Source: Coenobita brevimanus
Taxonomy: Eukaryota; Arthropoda; Malacostraca; Decapoda; Coenobitidae
Length of the DNA: 64,000 bases
Reading direction: 5' to 3'
NCBI GenBank assembly: GCA_032717465.1
Contig: CM064683.1
Coordinates: 41,233,561-41,297,560, forward strand
Positions 12,040 to 23,915 of the stretch are shown here, piece by piece (position 1 is the stretch's first letter; every line of letters starts with the position of its first letter). The notes under the pieces were generated by a model. It worked only from the letters and a program-made list of their open reading frames with translations, did not search any database and was not told the origin of the DNA. The position numbers were made by a program, and so were the translations under genes.

Positions 12040-12470
12040 CTGCCTACAGACGATTTTTATACTGACGCGACAGCCTGGGCAAAAGCTAGCAAGCCACACT
12101 TCTCTCGGGTCATGTATGATTACCTGACTCACGAAGCTGGAGAAGCTTATGTATTCGCCTGTATCTGTCTGTGTACAAGATATCTGAAAGGGTTATCGAC
12201 TTATCGGAGTTCAGTAACTTTAATGGATAGGTGTGCAGTGGATCAGAGAAGAGTTGCTTAGATCCTGAGGTGGATTCGTGTTGTGGGCGCCGGAAATCTT
12301 AAATTTTGTTGGCGGTTGCGGAGTTATTCGCTGTTTGAGATTGCTTAACAGGGCAGACGAAGACCGTAAAATTAATTGGTTGTGTGAGACGGTAAAAGTA
12401 TTCGTCATGTAAGAAGAATGACAGGAGGAAGTTATAAATTTTATGGGCATTGGCGGAGGTATGGCCTCTC
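12040..12470 (+). repeat. Dispersed repeat (TGTACAAGATATCT family), copy 1
   Basis: ACGAAGCTGGAGAAGCTTAT, TCTGTCTGTGTACAAGATAT, GTGCAGTGGATCAGAGAAGA, a GAGGTGGATTC block and a terminal ATTGGCGGAGGTATGGCCTC segment are shared in order with 59.84-60.11 and 60.28-60.52 kb. The last segment is also at 47.95-48.03 kb. This is a short interspersed element of unknown class. Confidence 0.75.
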
Positions 12471-12565
12471 TAAGTGCTTCCGAGTTAGTAATGGAATGGT
12501 AACTTTTTGCTGGGTTGGTTTTCTGCCGTTTTCGTTACGATGACTGTAAGTGATTATTTATATAT

Positions 12566-12695
12566 TTCATCACCATCATCATCATCATCATCATCATTAT
12601 GACCTTCACTATCACCATCACTTTTTTGTATTATGCATCACTAATTCTTGCCCCACTAGGAACACAGGGGCTGGGCAAAGTGACTTACTCAGACC

Positions 12696-12760
<65 letters not shown>
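12566..12760. repeat. (ATC)n and (GA)n microsatellites
   Basis: (CAT)n at about 12568-12597; (GA)n at 12700-12760, inserted within the SINE-like copy that flanks it. Confidence 0.95.
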
Positions 12761-12764
<4 letters not shown>

Positions 12765-12905
12765 TACTTTCAAACGAGTGTCATTATGTGAGCAAGAAAC
12801 CCGAACCAACCCTTGGATTAAAACCCTTTTGATTCGCATCAGTTTGGACCGCCTGAGCCCACAAGATCACTAGGCGACCATTTCGCTGTATGGTTACCAC
12901 TCAGC
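12640..12905 (-). mobile_element. tRNA-like SINE copy 1
   Basis: It shares GGCAAAGTGACTTACTCAGA-like sequence, CATTATGTGAGCAAGAAAC, GGATTAAAAC, AGCCCACAAGATCACTAGGC and GGTTACCACTCAGCGTAG with 14.83-15.02 kb. On the reverse strand the GGGCTCAGGCGGTCC region followed by a B-box-like TTTTAATCC suggests a tRNA-derived head. A (GA)n run has expanded inside. Confidence 0.55.
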
Positions 12906-13780
12906 GTAGTTAGTTGTGATGATGACGATGATAGTGTTTGAAATTGAAGGTGATGGTGCTGGTGATGATATAGAGAAAGACAACAGAGGTAATGAAAATG
13001 ATAGCATCGACGCTACTGGAGAGAGAGAGAGAGAGAGAGAGCACCGTCCTACATGCCCCCCCCTCAAGAAAAAAATATAAAATAAGGAAGAAGACAATCC
13101 CATATTATCCCCTACGAGGTGAAGGGGCCTGAGGGTAGACTAGGAAAGTACTGAGTGAAAGTAGATATATTTTGGTGATAGATAATAATAGGATAGTTTT
13201 GTGTTTCAAGTGAGGGTGCACAGCCATTGTCCTTTGATGCCATTAGATTATCAGATAACCTTCAATTTCCTTTACTTCCTTGGGACTGAAATTTCGCTAG
13301 CCTGTCACTCCGACTACGTATTTCTAGCCACTCGCCCACTAGCGTCATGTACAGTTGCGGACATAAATTCTGATCCACTTCCTCACGAGAAATGCCGAGA
13401 CTGTGGGCGGTGCATTCTGACACCCAGTGGATCGATCTCCGGACCCGAGCACACTTTTCAGAATACTACGTAAAGAGTTTCAAACCCGTTCGACTAAAAT
13501 GTGGACCGATAATATTTTTTGGAACTGTATCGTAACTGTGATAAAAATAAAATAATATAACTCAGTGTTTTGGCCAAAGTAATGCATTTATCTTAATTAC
13601 TCCAGTCAGGTTGTGTGGCCCAATCTGGTCCCCTTTTGTTCTCCTCCAACATTTTTATTCCTCGAAACTTGATACTGGCCCGAGTATTTATTTGAGTTTT
13701 TGGAATGACAACAAAATGAATGCCTAGCTCCGTAGTTCTACACTTTTCAATTAAAAGTGTGAGTTTGAGCGGTGGAATCT
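12906..13780. other. Intergenic sequence, no gene recognised
   Basis: Contains a short (GA)n at 13018-13041. Nothing else is recognisable; several short frames have no family resemblance. Confidence 0.45.
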
Positions 13781-14095
13781 TGGTGGTGGTGGTGGTGGTG
13801 GTGGTGGTGGTAGTGGGGGGTGGGTGCTATAAGCTGGATGTGATGGTGTATAATGAGGTATGGTGTGGTGTGGTATGGTGAAATCCTGTGATGTCATTCT
13901 GTGCTGTGTTAAGTGTGGTACTGTATATTAAAGCTATGTTGGTGTGTGTTGGGATAGTGTGTGGTGTGATATGGTTCTGTGATGTGGTTAGAGTGTGGTG
14001 TTGTGTTTGGAAGTTGTGGTGTTGTGTGTGATGTGCTGTGGTATGGTGTTATGTGTGATAAGTGTGTTGGTGCTTTATGGTGTGGTGTATCGTTA
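13781..14095. repeat. (GGT)n then degenerate TGTGGTG satellite
   Basis: About 10 GGT units, then loosely repeated GTGTGGTATGGTG words. The same vocabulary returns at 24.85-25.0, 34.26-35.1 (as CACACC) and 38.16-38.96 kb. Confidence 0.85.
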
Positions 14096-14825
14096 TCATC
14101 GTCATTGTTAGCGCCATCCAAACGATCATCCTCTTCACTATCAACATTGACTCTTCTATTCCAGCTGAGGCCAGACGTTTTTATCCACCTGAAAAGACAT
14201 CACATGAGCCTAAGAGTTAATAAGCATCGTCAGTCTGTCTGATATTATAAGCACTGATGTTATAAATTCCAAGTCCACCATAACTCATCAATCATTTGCA
14301 TATGCTTAGTACAAATGTCCAGTTATATTAATATTGACAAGCCTTCCCAATACTATATATAAGTGATAACAAGAATGGCATAGAGAAATAATACTCGTTG
14401 CTGGTAAGTAATATCTCTTCAATCTCCTCCCGTCGTCGGTAAAGAACTGTATATAATGTCGCTGCAGTTGCCTTGAGCTGCTTACCTGTGATAAGTTAAG
14501 TAAATTGCTTGAGTGTTCGAGCCTTGTTGCAAGAGAGAATCAAAGCAGTTGCAGAGATGTAAGACTTAACTGTTGCATAGGTGACATTCACTGATTTATA
14601 GGAGATTAAATTCTTCACTATGACGATATTTGTTTTTAATTTTGTTCCTGCTATCAGCAAGCAATTTTACTTTTTTTTTTTTTTTTTAAGTGAAAAGGCA
14701 AATAAAGACTTCATATATCTGTACCCGTTAAGTACAAGAGATCTTTGCTAAAGTAAGTAAAATTGTGTGTAGTTAGCATTCATCCAGCCATTCGTCATCC
14801 AGTCCTTTATTAAGCTGTCAGCAGG
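14096..14825. other. Intergenic sequence, no gene recognised
   Basis: AT-rich, with a T16 run near 14672. No coding or transposon signal seen. Confidence 0.45.
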
Positions 14826-14829
14826 ATGG

Positions 14830-15022
14830 GCGTTGGGGCAGGGCTACTTAGTTCAGACATTTAAGGAGATAGTGCACAGTTACTTGACCGTGAGCAGCAT
14901 TATGTGAGCAGGAAACTGCAACAATTCTCGGATTTAAACACTATCAGGCCACATCGAAGTGAAGCGCGTTAGCCCACTAGACCACCGGGTATACATTTGG
15001 TTATAAGGTTACCACCCAGCGT
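14830..15022 (-). mobile_element. tRNA-like SINE copy 2
   Basis: Homologous to 12.64-12.90 kb. On the minus strand the 5' part reads CGGTGGTCTAGTGGGCTAAC, a good A-box match, and about 30 bp later TGTTTAAATCCGAG resembles a decayed B box. This is the layout of a tRNA-derived SINE head followed by a unique body (TTTCCTGCTCACATAATGCT). Confidence 0.65.
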
Positions 15023-15535
15023 AGAAAATGGTTTCCTATTTTACAGGTAACCATTTACCTTATCAGTTGCTGTAGAGTCGCCTGAAGGTTGTACTACATC
15101 GAGTGAGTGAATGGTGATGCAAAAATAAGATAAAAGACGTCACCATACTTGAAGGGGTTGGATGAATAGCTCAGTTGCAGAATACTGAGCAGTTGCAAAA
15201 GTGTTATACTCAGTATTTACAGGTTAGGCGCTGAGAGTAACTGCACAGATATTTTTACTGTCATTTTTCTCCCGGGCCGATTGGCTTCCCATGGTCTCTT
15301 AACCTCATTTACATGGTCGGTTTGTTTTCATGTGACGGTACTGGGCCACTCCCACAATTTGAATACGAAATTGCTTTTGCCTGAACTTCCATGGACCTTG
15401 GTTATGAGGCAAGAGTAAGTTTTCATGATCAGGTGACAAATTAACTCTCCAGTTTGATACACTTAATCATCAGCTGAGCTGATTTGGGTCAAGCGTCTTC
15501 GTCAGAAAAAAAGAAGAGAGAAAAATAAGAATAAA
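15023..15535. other. Intergenic sequence, no gene recognised
   Basis: A short tRNA-like string, ATAGCTCAGTTGCAGAATAC, lies at about 15167, but I found no matching T-arm. Confidence 0.4.
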
Positions 15536-15539
15536 CCTC

Positions 15540-15600
15540 GCTGCTGCCTCCCACGTGCTATCTCCAGACGATTTCATTCAGCTTTGGAGAAAATTATTAA
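15540..15600 (-). mobile_element. MITE fragment, internal part only
   Basis: GCTGCTGCCTCCCACGTGCT, then ATCTCCAGACGATTTCATTC and AGCTTTGGAGAAAA, match the internal part of the CCCCTTCA-end family. Terminal repeats are not visible. Confidence 0.5.
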
Positions 15601-15689
15601 CCAAAGGATTTAACTACAGACTTTACTGCCACCTTACCACAAGGGAGCTGTGTTAAGGACGAAGTTCGTGTGGAAGTAGCAAGAATAAA

Positions 15690-15712
15690 ACACACACACA
15701 CATAGCAAGAAT

Positions 15713-15748
<36 letters not shown>
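15690..15748. repeat. (CA)n microsatellite with duplicated flank
   Basis: AGCAAGAATAAAACACACAC occurs twice in a row (15679 and 15706), then CA continues to 15748. Confidence 0.9.
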
Positions 15749-15750
<2 letters not shown>

Positions 15751-15819
15751 GAAGTAAAAAGAGTATAAGCAACTTTAACGATTCGAACAATATTTGTTAT
15801 CAGATTATCAGTCATTCTT

Positions 15820-16805
15820 CTCTACTATCACTTTTTCCCCTCTCGTCTCCACCCCCCCCTTTTTTTCCCTGCTGTTACTTGTTCTCCTTTTCATCTTTTT
15901 TTCCCTCTTTCTTCAGTTCTTCGTGGTCCCCATTTTCCTCTCACACCAAAACGGCCTTCCTCATCTCCCCTCTCCTCACCCCTCTTGCTTGTCACTTATC
16001 CTTTCTTCCCTTTTTTCACCATTTCCCGGGCATTTTCATCCTCTTGGGCTTTTTCTTTATTTCCATAATACTTTCCTTCTAGTCCCTCAGTTTTCCTCTC
16101 TTTACTTTCTTCCTTGTCACTCTTCCACTTCTTCATCCTTACACAAGTCATCCCCTCCCCGTCACATTTTCTGACACTTCCTTTACTCTCATCACGTTTC
16201 TTTTTCGTTTGTTTTGTTTGCTAAATTTCATTTTCATTCCACAAAGGCTCCACATTTCTCTCTCTTCTGCATTTCTGTCATTACTTTTCATTTCATTGCT
16301 ATTGTCTTATCTGCTATCATTTCCTTCTTTCTCTGCCAAACAATTTTTTTCCTTTCCCACCCACTTTTTCTTCTCTTTCCTCTAGTTTTTCCCTTTCCTT
16401 TCAGCTCTTTCCCTCTTCCCTACCACTTTTTGTCCCTTCTTCTCTTCCTTCTTACTCTTCACATCTTCCTCTCTTCTTTTCCCTCCTCGCTACCATCATC
16501 CTGCTCACTTCTTTCTTTCTCCTCTCTCTCTTCTTTCAGTCTTTCCTAACTCCTCTTTCCATTTTCCTTCCCACTTCTTTCCATTTTTCATCTCACTTCC
16601 TCTTCTCTCCATTCCTCTTCCCTCCCTATTATTATTCTTTTCCTCTCGCCTCTTCCTACCTTCCTCCCTCTCTCTCCCCCTCCCCTCTACATTCTTCTTC
16701 CATCCCACTTTTTCCGTGTCTGTTCTCTTTCCTCCCATCATTCCTCACACTTCCCTCTCACTTCCTTCCCTCTCTTCTCCTCTTTCCTCTAACTCCCTCC
16801 CCTCT
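15820..16805. repeat. Polypyrimidine tract (~1 kb)
   Basis: The + strand is over 80 percent C/T with many TTTCCTCTT words and no clear unit. Leu/Ser/Phe-rich frames are compositional. Confidence 0.85.
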
Positions 16806-17200
16806 CCGGCAAAAATCGAGGGTCTTAATCATCGTCTTAGCTGCCAGGGACGGGATCAGACGATTCTTGAGCTGCCTAATGTGTGGGGAAATAATAGATG
16901 GGAAAAATGAAGCTGGGAAAAGTAGGCGAGGGAAATTGGGACCGAGTTAATGGGAGAATTGAGGGAAAAATGGAGGCACTTCAGATGAGTTGAGTTGAGA
17001 AAAGTGGTCGGAGAGAAAAATGTTTGCTATACTCGATTGATTTTAACTTGGCTCAAAATTACCGTCTCTTAATCTGGAATGTTGAATTGTAATGAGAGAA
17101 TAACAATAGAACAAGATGCTAGTCACAAAGAAGTGCTATGGAAAGGATGAGATCCGTAGTGTTGTATTTTTCTGTCACTGAGCTGCGTGAAATAAACTGG
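16806..17200. other. Intergenic sequence, no gene recognised
   Basis: Nothing recognisable. Confidence 0.4.
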
Positions 17201-17765
17201 AAAAGGACGAAAATCTGGGTCATGTTGAACTGAATGCACTATAGTAGAAAAAAAAATCCAAGCAAATGTTATACAGGTGAGATATTAACACTGATAGGAA
17301 TATAGGCTACTATGTATATTCAGTGCAAATATAGTGGTGAGCTGGAAATAGAGTAGTGGAAAAATTAATATAACTTAAGTAAATATTGTTAACATGAGTT
17401 GGTAAAACTAGTAAATGTGTAATTTATTTGACTGTTATTGATGAGAGTTTGGTATAATTGTAGAAAAAGTAATATGTTAGGCAAGGGAAGAATATAAAGT
17501 TCATAACAGAGGTAGGAAAAACTATTAATTTTAAGGAAGCAGTAAAAGAGTAAGTTGCAATTGCTGGAAAGTATTGGTACCAGTAGGAAGAATATTGATA
17601 TACCCTGAGTAGATATAATGCAAGTGAATTTTAAATACAAAACTGGTAGAAGAAAATATCAGTATAATCTACTTTGACATTATACAGGTGAGCTGGATAT
17701 GTGAACCGGAAATGGCAAGTAACTGAAGTGAATATTATAAGGTGTTGAAAATATACTTGTAGGAG

Positions 17766-17855
<90 letters not shown>

Positions 17856-18140
17856 CTATATAGATATTGCAGTGGGCAACACTGATGGGAAATAACAAAT
17901 ATTTTCTAAGTAAAAATCATCTCGGTTGAAAAAAAAAAAAGAGGTAGGAAATGATATACTGTATAACCTAAGGAAATAGTATAAAGGGGAGTTAGAAATA
18001 ACAGTAGGGAAAATGTATGACGTAAATATTATATTTGTAGGTTATAAATCCTGATAGAAAAAAAAATATATGTAAATACTGTAAATTCTGTGAAGGTGTA
18101 AGGAATTGTAAAAAAAAAAAAAAATCGGAGGCGGGGGGTA
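17200..18140. repeat. Very degenerate ~65-70 bp tandem repeat
   Basis: Words such as TAAGTAAATATT, ATACAGGTGAGCTGGA, GTAGGAAAAATA and GATATTAACACTGATAGGAA recur at roughly 65-75 bp intervals. Divergence is high, so the array boundaries and unit are approximate. A CA/TG palindrome (17770-17850) interrupts it. Confidence 0.45.
17770..17850. repeat. (AC)n directly joined to (GT)n: palindrome
   Basis: 37 nt of AC repeat meet 44 nt of GT repeat at 17806/17807 with no spacer, giving a perfect hairpin with arms of at least 37 nt. Confidence 0.95.
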
Positions 18141-19570
18141 GTAGAGGCATTTGATACCTTAGCTGTAAACATTGTTACAAAAAAAAAAAGTAAATAGTTG
18201 AAGTGTGATAGAAGGTAGTGGGAGAATATGGGGAGGAGTGAAAGGTGAAGGACGGGTTGGTGTGGTGGAGGAGATGATAGGAGGGCGAAGAAGGTGTGGG
18301 CACAGTACAAGAAAATATTTGGAAGAGGAAAATCTAAAGAAAAGAAATAACTGCAACCAGTAATAAAACCAAAGAATTTGCCCATGAATGTGTCTCTCGC
18401 CCTAAAAAATTAAATAAGTAATCCTCTGGCCGTCTGAAGCATATCATCGAAGCTTCGCCAAAATTGTAAAAAAGTCTTGGGATTTCGCTGTTTACTCCTA
18501 CCAACTTTATTATCACGTTAGCATTCAGAACCCTTAAGTCAGCGGTCTTATGTTGGGGGAGGTCATTGAGTATAACAGGCCTTTGAATAATTTTTAATGC
18601 TTACGCTTTCAATGGCCGTTCTTTTCGTTGAGGGCATGATAGAAAATGGTGAATAATGGCAAGCATAAAAAGTTAGAGGGCATTATTGCTAGCAAGATCA
18701 TCTAGTAATCAAAGGCATATCATCATAGCTTCGCTAAAATTATTAAAAACAAAGTCATATTTCCTGGGATATTGCCCACAAATTTCGGATACAGTTTGCC
18801 CACTTGATTTTGTGATCTTTTAGGAACACGCTTACTGATGCAGGCGATTACATTATTGGCTCGCTAGATGGGTGATAATTAAGTGACCTTTCTTAATGAA
18901 AGAGGAAATATGGAAGGGAGGAATCCAAAGAGGAGGATGAGGATGTAGAGGGGAGGGCAAAGGAACAGAAAGAGGTGTGAAAGGAAGCGAGGGAGAGCTA
19001 GAGAGAAGGGAGAGGGGGAGGAAAGAGTTGCAGAGAGGAACAGGAAAGGGTGGGCATTTCCTACTGGAGGTGTTGGATATAACCTTTAGAACTAAGGTGC
19101 TCTCGAAAGTTGAAGGAAATTATAGAAGAAAAGATGGGGAAAGAGGCGGTGTTGGGGGGATTAATGGGGGCTAAGGAGGAGGAGTGATGGTGGGAAGGTT
19201 TCTCTTGGGGACCAACTTAATTTACTAACGGGGACAAAACAAAAGAGCATCGCGCCTAACCAGTCTTAAAACGTCCCTTCTTCATCTTCCTCTCTTCCTT
19301 CTCCTCCTCCTCCCATTTAATGAACGTGTATCTTTAGCAGAATTACTGGGTGATGGGGATCCTACAATGGTGCCCCTGATAACTGGGTGGAGAGATGAAA
19401 ATGCAGTATCCACTCAGGAACTAAACCTCTACACTTCTCCACGCACCTCACTGTGGTGAGGCACTGTCAGCCACAAGGGAACATCGGTTCACTACAAGGG
19501 ATGGCCCTGAAAGAGCGGTTGCTAGCATGGAGTTGATGGGATTGCTTAGCCAGACACACTGGGTTGATCC
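18141..19570. other. Intergenic sequence with purine-rich stretches
   Basis: A18- and A13-type runs (18110, 18180), a G/A-rich stretch at about 18900-19200 and AGCATATCATCGAAGCTTCG-like words repeated at 18437 and 18714. No gene recognised. Confidence 0.45.
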
Positions 19571-19575
19571 ACAAA

Positions 19576-20700
19576 CAACATGAAACCGCCATAGGCAGGG
19601 CACCTGCTGGATAGATTTAATTTTGCCTGCTTAGTTTTCACCGGTTTGTAGGCAGCAGTGCACTTGCCAGATGGAGCTTGTGTCTGCTTACTTTTCAATG
19701 GCATGTTGGCAGTCATTTGGCGAAATTTTTCACCCCTCATTGTGAATCACAGGATGGGTTTAGGAAGCTAAAAATTACATTGCCAGGTTAGCTAGAAGTT
19801 TCTCTTCAATTTGGTAAAAAAAAAAAAAATAATAAAAAAAAAAATAAAAAAAAAAAAACGATTTTCAAAATATGAAAAAATGGTGCCTGGGCCAGCCACT
19901 GGGTCCCGACAATTTCCGGACCCTCGGTCATTTAGGGGTTCCAACCCCCAACCCAGCCCAGGACCTTTGACCGATTTTGATGAAAAACAATAGGCTTCCA
20001 GGGTTTATGGATATCTACCTTCTGATTTTTTGTCGGGACAGTTGGCGCAAAACTGTAATCTGTAGAGAGCAGACAAATAAACAGACTGACAGACAGACAA
20101 ACATACGGAACTGACCAAGGGGCTTGCCGAATCTTTCGATTCCAGCAAGCAATGAAACTGTCATAGGCAGGGCACTTGCAGGATAGATCCGATTGTATCT
20201 GCGTAGTATTCACTGGCGTGTGAGCAGTAAAGCGCTCGCAGGATGGATCCAGTTTTGTCTGCTCACTTTCACTGGCATGTACGCAGTCATTTTGCGAAAA
20301 TTTTCGCTCTTCATTGCGATGCACAAGATGGGTTTAGGAAGCTTAGAATTGCACTGCAAGGTGCGCCAGACGTTTCTCTTCAGTTTGGTAAGAAGAAAAA
20401 TTCGATTTTCGAAATCTGAAAAGAAATTGGTGCCTGCGCCGGCCTCTGGGTCCCGACGATTGCCGGACCCACGGCCACTGAGGGGATTCAACCTCCCACG
20501 CAGCCCAGGGTCTTTGACCGATTTTGATGAAAAACAGTAGACTTTTAGGGTTTATGGATATCTACCTTCAGATTTTTGTTTTTTCAAAACGACTGGCACC
20601 AAATTGTTACCTGTAGAGAACAGACAGACAGACAGATATACTGTACATACTGAACTGACCACCATGCTTGCTGAATCTTTCGATTCTGGCAAGCAACAAG
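19576..20700. repeat. Tandem dimer of a 572-bp unit
   Basis: Copy 1 (about 19576-20147) and copy 2 (about 20148-20700) share, in order, GCCATAGGCAGGGCAC, a GGATGGGTTTAGGAAGCT block, a GGGTCCCGAC...CGGACCC near-palindrome, GGGTTTATGGATATCTACCT, a (CAGA)n run and AATCTTTCGATTC. The ATGAAAC anchor is offset by 572 bp. Within a copy, the GCAGGGCACTTGCAGGATAG motif is itself repeated about 70 bp later. Copy 1 has an A/AAT insertion at 19814-19858. It could be the start of a satellite or a transposon dimer. No coding content. Confidence 0.85.
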
Positions 20701-21130
20701 AACACGCACAATCTCTCTCTCTTTCTTAGGAGAGGATGATTAGAAGCGGGAGGACAAAAATTAGGAAAATGGAAAACGTAGAGAAAGAAAACAAATAGGA
20801 AGAAGAACAGAAAGAGGACGAAGATAAAGAGAGGAGGGAAGAAGAGAGAAAAGTGAAAGTTGGGAGGACATGGAAGATGGGGAGGACAAAGAAGATAAAA
20901 TGAAGGAGGAAAGAAAGAGAAATGTGATGAAGAGGCCGAAGAAGAGGGAGAGAGAGAGAAGGGAGAGAGAAAAGAGACAGGAGAGGGGAGTTAAAAAAAA
21001 GGAAGAGGAGGTATGGGGAAGGGGAGAACATCTAGGGTGAGGAACGAAAGGAAGATGGAGGACAAGGAGAAGAGAGGGAATGTAGAGGGATACTGAAAGA
21101 TAAGAAGAGAGGGAGGTTATTAGATGTGAA
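20701..21130. repeat. Polypurine tract
   Basis: G/A-rich + strand (AGGAGGAAAGAAAGAGAA type) without a fixed unit. Confidence 0.85.
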
Positions 21131-21452
21131 GGAAAGATGACTCAAAAACTGACATATAGCTGGGGACAGACAGCGAGGTATAAATGTGTCTTGTCATGTA
21201 TTCACGAGGTAAAGATGGAATCGTTACTGAGAAGGGACAGGGAAGGATGTGAAGGGTATGATTCTTTTTGTACGTCAGAGGAAATCGATTCTGTTTTCAC
21301 CACATCAGTAAGAAAAGTCTCCCCAGAAATTAATTGACCATTTTCGACTCAATGACGTACAAGTGTATTATATTTATTCCCATTCTTACCGTATATTCTC
21401 ACACTACTCCAGTCTCCCGCGTCTGCCATATCTTTGTTTTGCCATCTGTAGC

Positions 21453-21486
<34 letters not shown>

Positions 21487-22600
21487 CGTGAGTGTCTGTC
21501 CTAGTACGTGTGTGTGTCCTGCTGAGTGTGCCCTATCATGTGTCCTGGCCAGCCGCTCATCGCTCCATGGACTCCCTATTACCGCCACAACTTAAATTAT
21601 ACCTTTTCACTTCTCAGTTGCACATACTGCGGTTTGAGGAATCGCGATGACTCAAAAACTTCTCCATCGGATAAACTCTGAAGGACTGTTTTTACTTGAC
21701 GTTTGTGCAGCCAGCTCTTCCTGCCATTGAAAAGTCTCGAGAGCTTGCCATTGAATTTTTCTCTTGGTCTCAGGATAGGCTATTCTTTTGCTGTATCATT
21801 TAACTGAATTGGTTTCATTATTTTGTTGAAGTACAAGTTAATTTTTCTGCAGTTGAAGATCGGAAACTTGAAATTGCAGTTTTTTCAATAATGGGATACG
21901 TTGATCTTCTGCAGTATCATTTAATTGAAAAGGCTTTGTTATCTGTTGACGTGTATACAGTTGTTTCCCCAGCTGAAAAGACTCCAAAACTTGTAATTGA
22001 AGTTTTTTACTGATTCATTTATATTTGCAATGCAGTGCATCCCCACAGTACATGAGTTCCGAGTACGCAATCCCCTTGTTCGCGGACCCTTTTTTTTTTT
22101 TTTTTTTAATTTGAGTGTATTTCTTATTAGTACATGAATTAAACTCCTTGTAAGCGAGACACACAGCTAAGAGTGGCCCAAATCCGGGGTTACCCCGAGT
22201 ACACGACATTGCCCCCCCAAGAAGTGATAACGGTAGCCTTTGCTTCACATAATTTCAGCCATATTCTTGTTGGTTTAGTTAAGCCATATCATTGTTGGTT
22301 TACCTAGTAAAGCCATAATCTTGTTGGTTTACTTCATCTTAGGTAATGTGTCTTAGATAGTTTCCCTGTACGGTACAATACTTATGTCTGAAAAGCATCT
22401 CAAGGGTTGCCCATGAAGGGGGGTGCTGCCCATATGTAATTTTTCCCATAAGTTAATGTATTTGCAGTACGTAAATTCCTAGTACGCGTCTTCCTATGCC
22501 GCCCATATAGGCGCATACTAGGGGATGTACTGTAGTTGTTAACAGAGTAAAAGAAGATATTGTTACCTAGGTGATCCACTGCGGCAAGTGAAAATGTTGG
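21131..22600. other. Intergenic sequence, no gene recognised
   Basis: Includes (GT)n at 21453-21484, a T19 run near 22090, and diverged words shared between about 21780 and 22000 (CTGTATCATTTAACTGAA / CAGTATCATTTAATTGAA), suggesting an old ~120-bp duplication. Confidence 0.45.
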
Positions 22601-22622
22601 GTGGGAGAGATGGGTTCTGTGT

Positions 22623-22857
22623 AGGAATGGCAGAAGTGCACAGATAAGAGATGAAAAAAGCACAGAAACAAGAGAGCATTCAGGATGGGAGGAGATTTGG
22701 AGACCTCTGCCCATTGCTACAATCCACCAGCTACAAGTCTGTGGCTAAAATGTGGAATGTAGTCATGGGTATAGATCTCCAAATCTCCTCCCATTCTAAA
22801 TGCTCTCTTGTTCCTGTGCTTTTTTTCATCTCTTATCTGTGAACTTTTGCCATTCCT
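22623..22857. mobile_element. Foldback element with ~81-bp inverted repeats
   Basis: The left arm 22623-22703 (AGGAATGGCAGAAGTGCACA ...) and right arm 22776-22857 (reverse complement AGGAATGGCAAAAGTTCACA ...) match at about 90 percent, with a 72-nt spacer. There is no transposase. It may be a MITE or a hairpin-forming locus. I could not identify a convincing target duplication. Confidence 0.8.
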
Positions 22858-23640
22858 TTTTCTTAACGATCATTTTAGAAGAATTTTTTTGTTTTCTAGT
22901 TTATGATCATTTTGTGGAAGTATAATTATGCATAAAGCAAGTGTTAGATTTGGATTGTTACGTGCATAACATACTGAAAGGCTAAAACGAGGGTGAAAAG
23001 AAGCGTTTCTGTACGTTCTTTAACTGTAGACGAGCTGTAGCTAACCAATAATGCTCAAAATGGCGTACTTACGGATGACCACGATGCCATAACTCGCGAA
23101 CCATAACCTGAATGCTTTTCTATACATGAAAAGAAACATCTACACTTGGCAGGCAGCGTTTGAGTATACAGCATGCTCGCGTACGCCTTTTGTTTTGTAG
23201 TTATGATTGATGAAGAAAGAAGGAAAGGACAAATCGATATTTTTGCGGTTCGATTTTGCGACTCCTACGAAGGTTAGCAAGACTTTATGAGAAGTTTCGC
23301 ACTTGAATAGCGAAGGCTTTTTAGTTCATAAGCTTAGAACTTTGCGACCGTTTTCGCACAAAGGCTCCGTTTCCCTCTAGAACAGGACGTCATTTTGAAC
23401 CTTGGCTATTCGTACATAAAGAGTGCTACCACGCTCCATGATATATTGTTACAACGAGGTGGGGCTAAAGGTCCATCTGTCTGCGTGAAGATCAAGGTAA
23501 AGTGCACAACGGAAATTTTTGAGTCAAAGGGAGCAGCTAACACCACGTCGTAAGCTTAAAAGGGGGAAAACGGGAATAGAGTCAAAAAAAAAAAAAAAAA
23601 AAAAAAAAAGGAATGAAAGTCAATAAATAATACGTAGTTA
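22858..23640. other. Intergenic sequence ending in a long poly(A)
   Basis: No gene recognised. An A28 tract at 23584-23609 could be a retroposed 3' tail, but nothing upstream is identifiable. Confidence 0.4.
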
Positions 23641-23664
23641 ACACTGACTTAAAGTTAGTGGAAC

Positions 23665-23915
23665 AAAATCAGACAGGTTCGAATTGGATTGGTAAGGTTT
23701 GTAGTCTTGCTGGGTTAGGGGATTTTGTAACACCATTGATACTGCATCTCTGGCCCCTGTTTCAGTAAGGGTGAGAGGTTAGTGTGTATTGGTTAGAGTG
23801 AAATTGTGGTTGGGTTAGGAGGCTTGCAACACCCCCGAATATACAATCCAGGTCCTTATTTCTGAAAGCGCGGGAGTTTAGTGTGAATTGGTTGGGGTTG
23901 TGTTCTGGCTAGGTA
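23665..23915. repeat. ~104-bp tandem repeat, 2.3 copies
   Basis: TTGGATTGGTAAGGTTTGTA, TTGGTTAGAGTGAAATTGTG and TTGGTTGGGGTTGTGTTCTG start successive units near 23683, 23788 and 23889. Each continues with GCTGGGTTAGG or equivalent, a CAACACC block and a GAGTTTAGTGTGAA end. Confidence 0.75.

Noticed and set aside
12550..12700. Poly-His protein
   Set aside because: Translation of (CAT)n.
15165..15240. tRNA gene candidate (ATAGCTCAGTTG)
   Set aside because: Only an A-box-like string; no cloverleaf, anticodon stem or B box could be folded by eye. The same verdict applies to 51407-51480.
22072..22110. T-rich run as a transcription terminator
   Set aside because: No gene upstream; poly(T)/poly(A) runs are common in this DNA.
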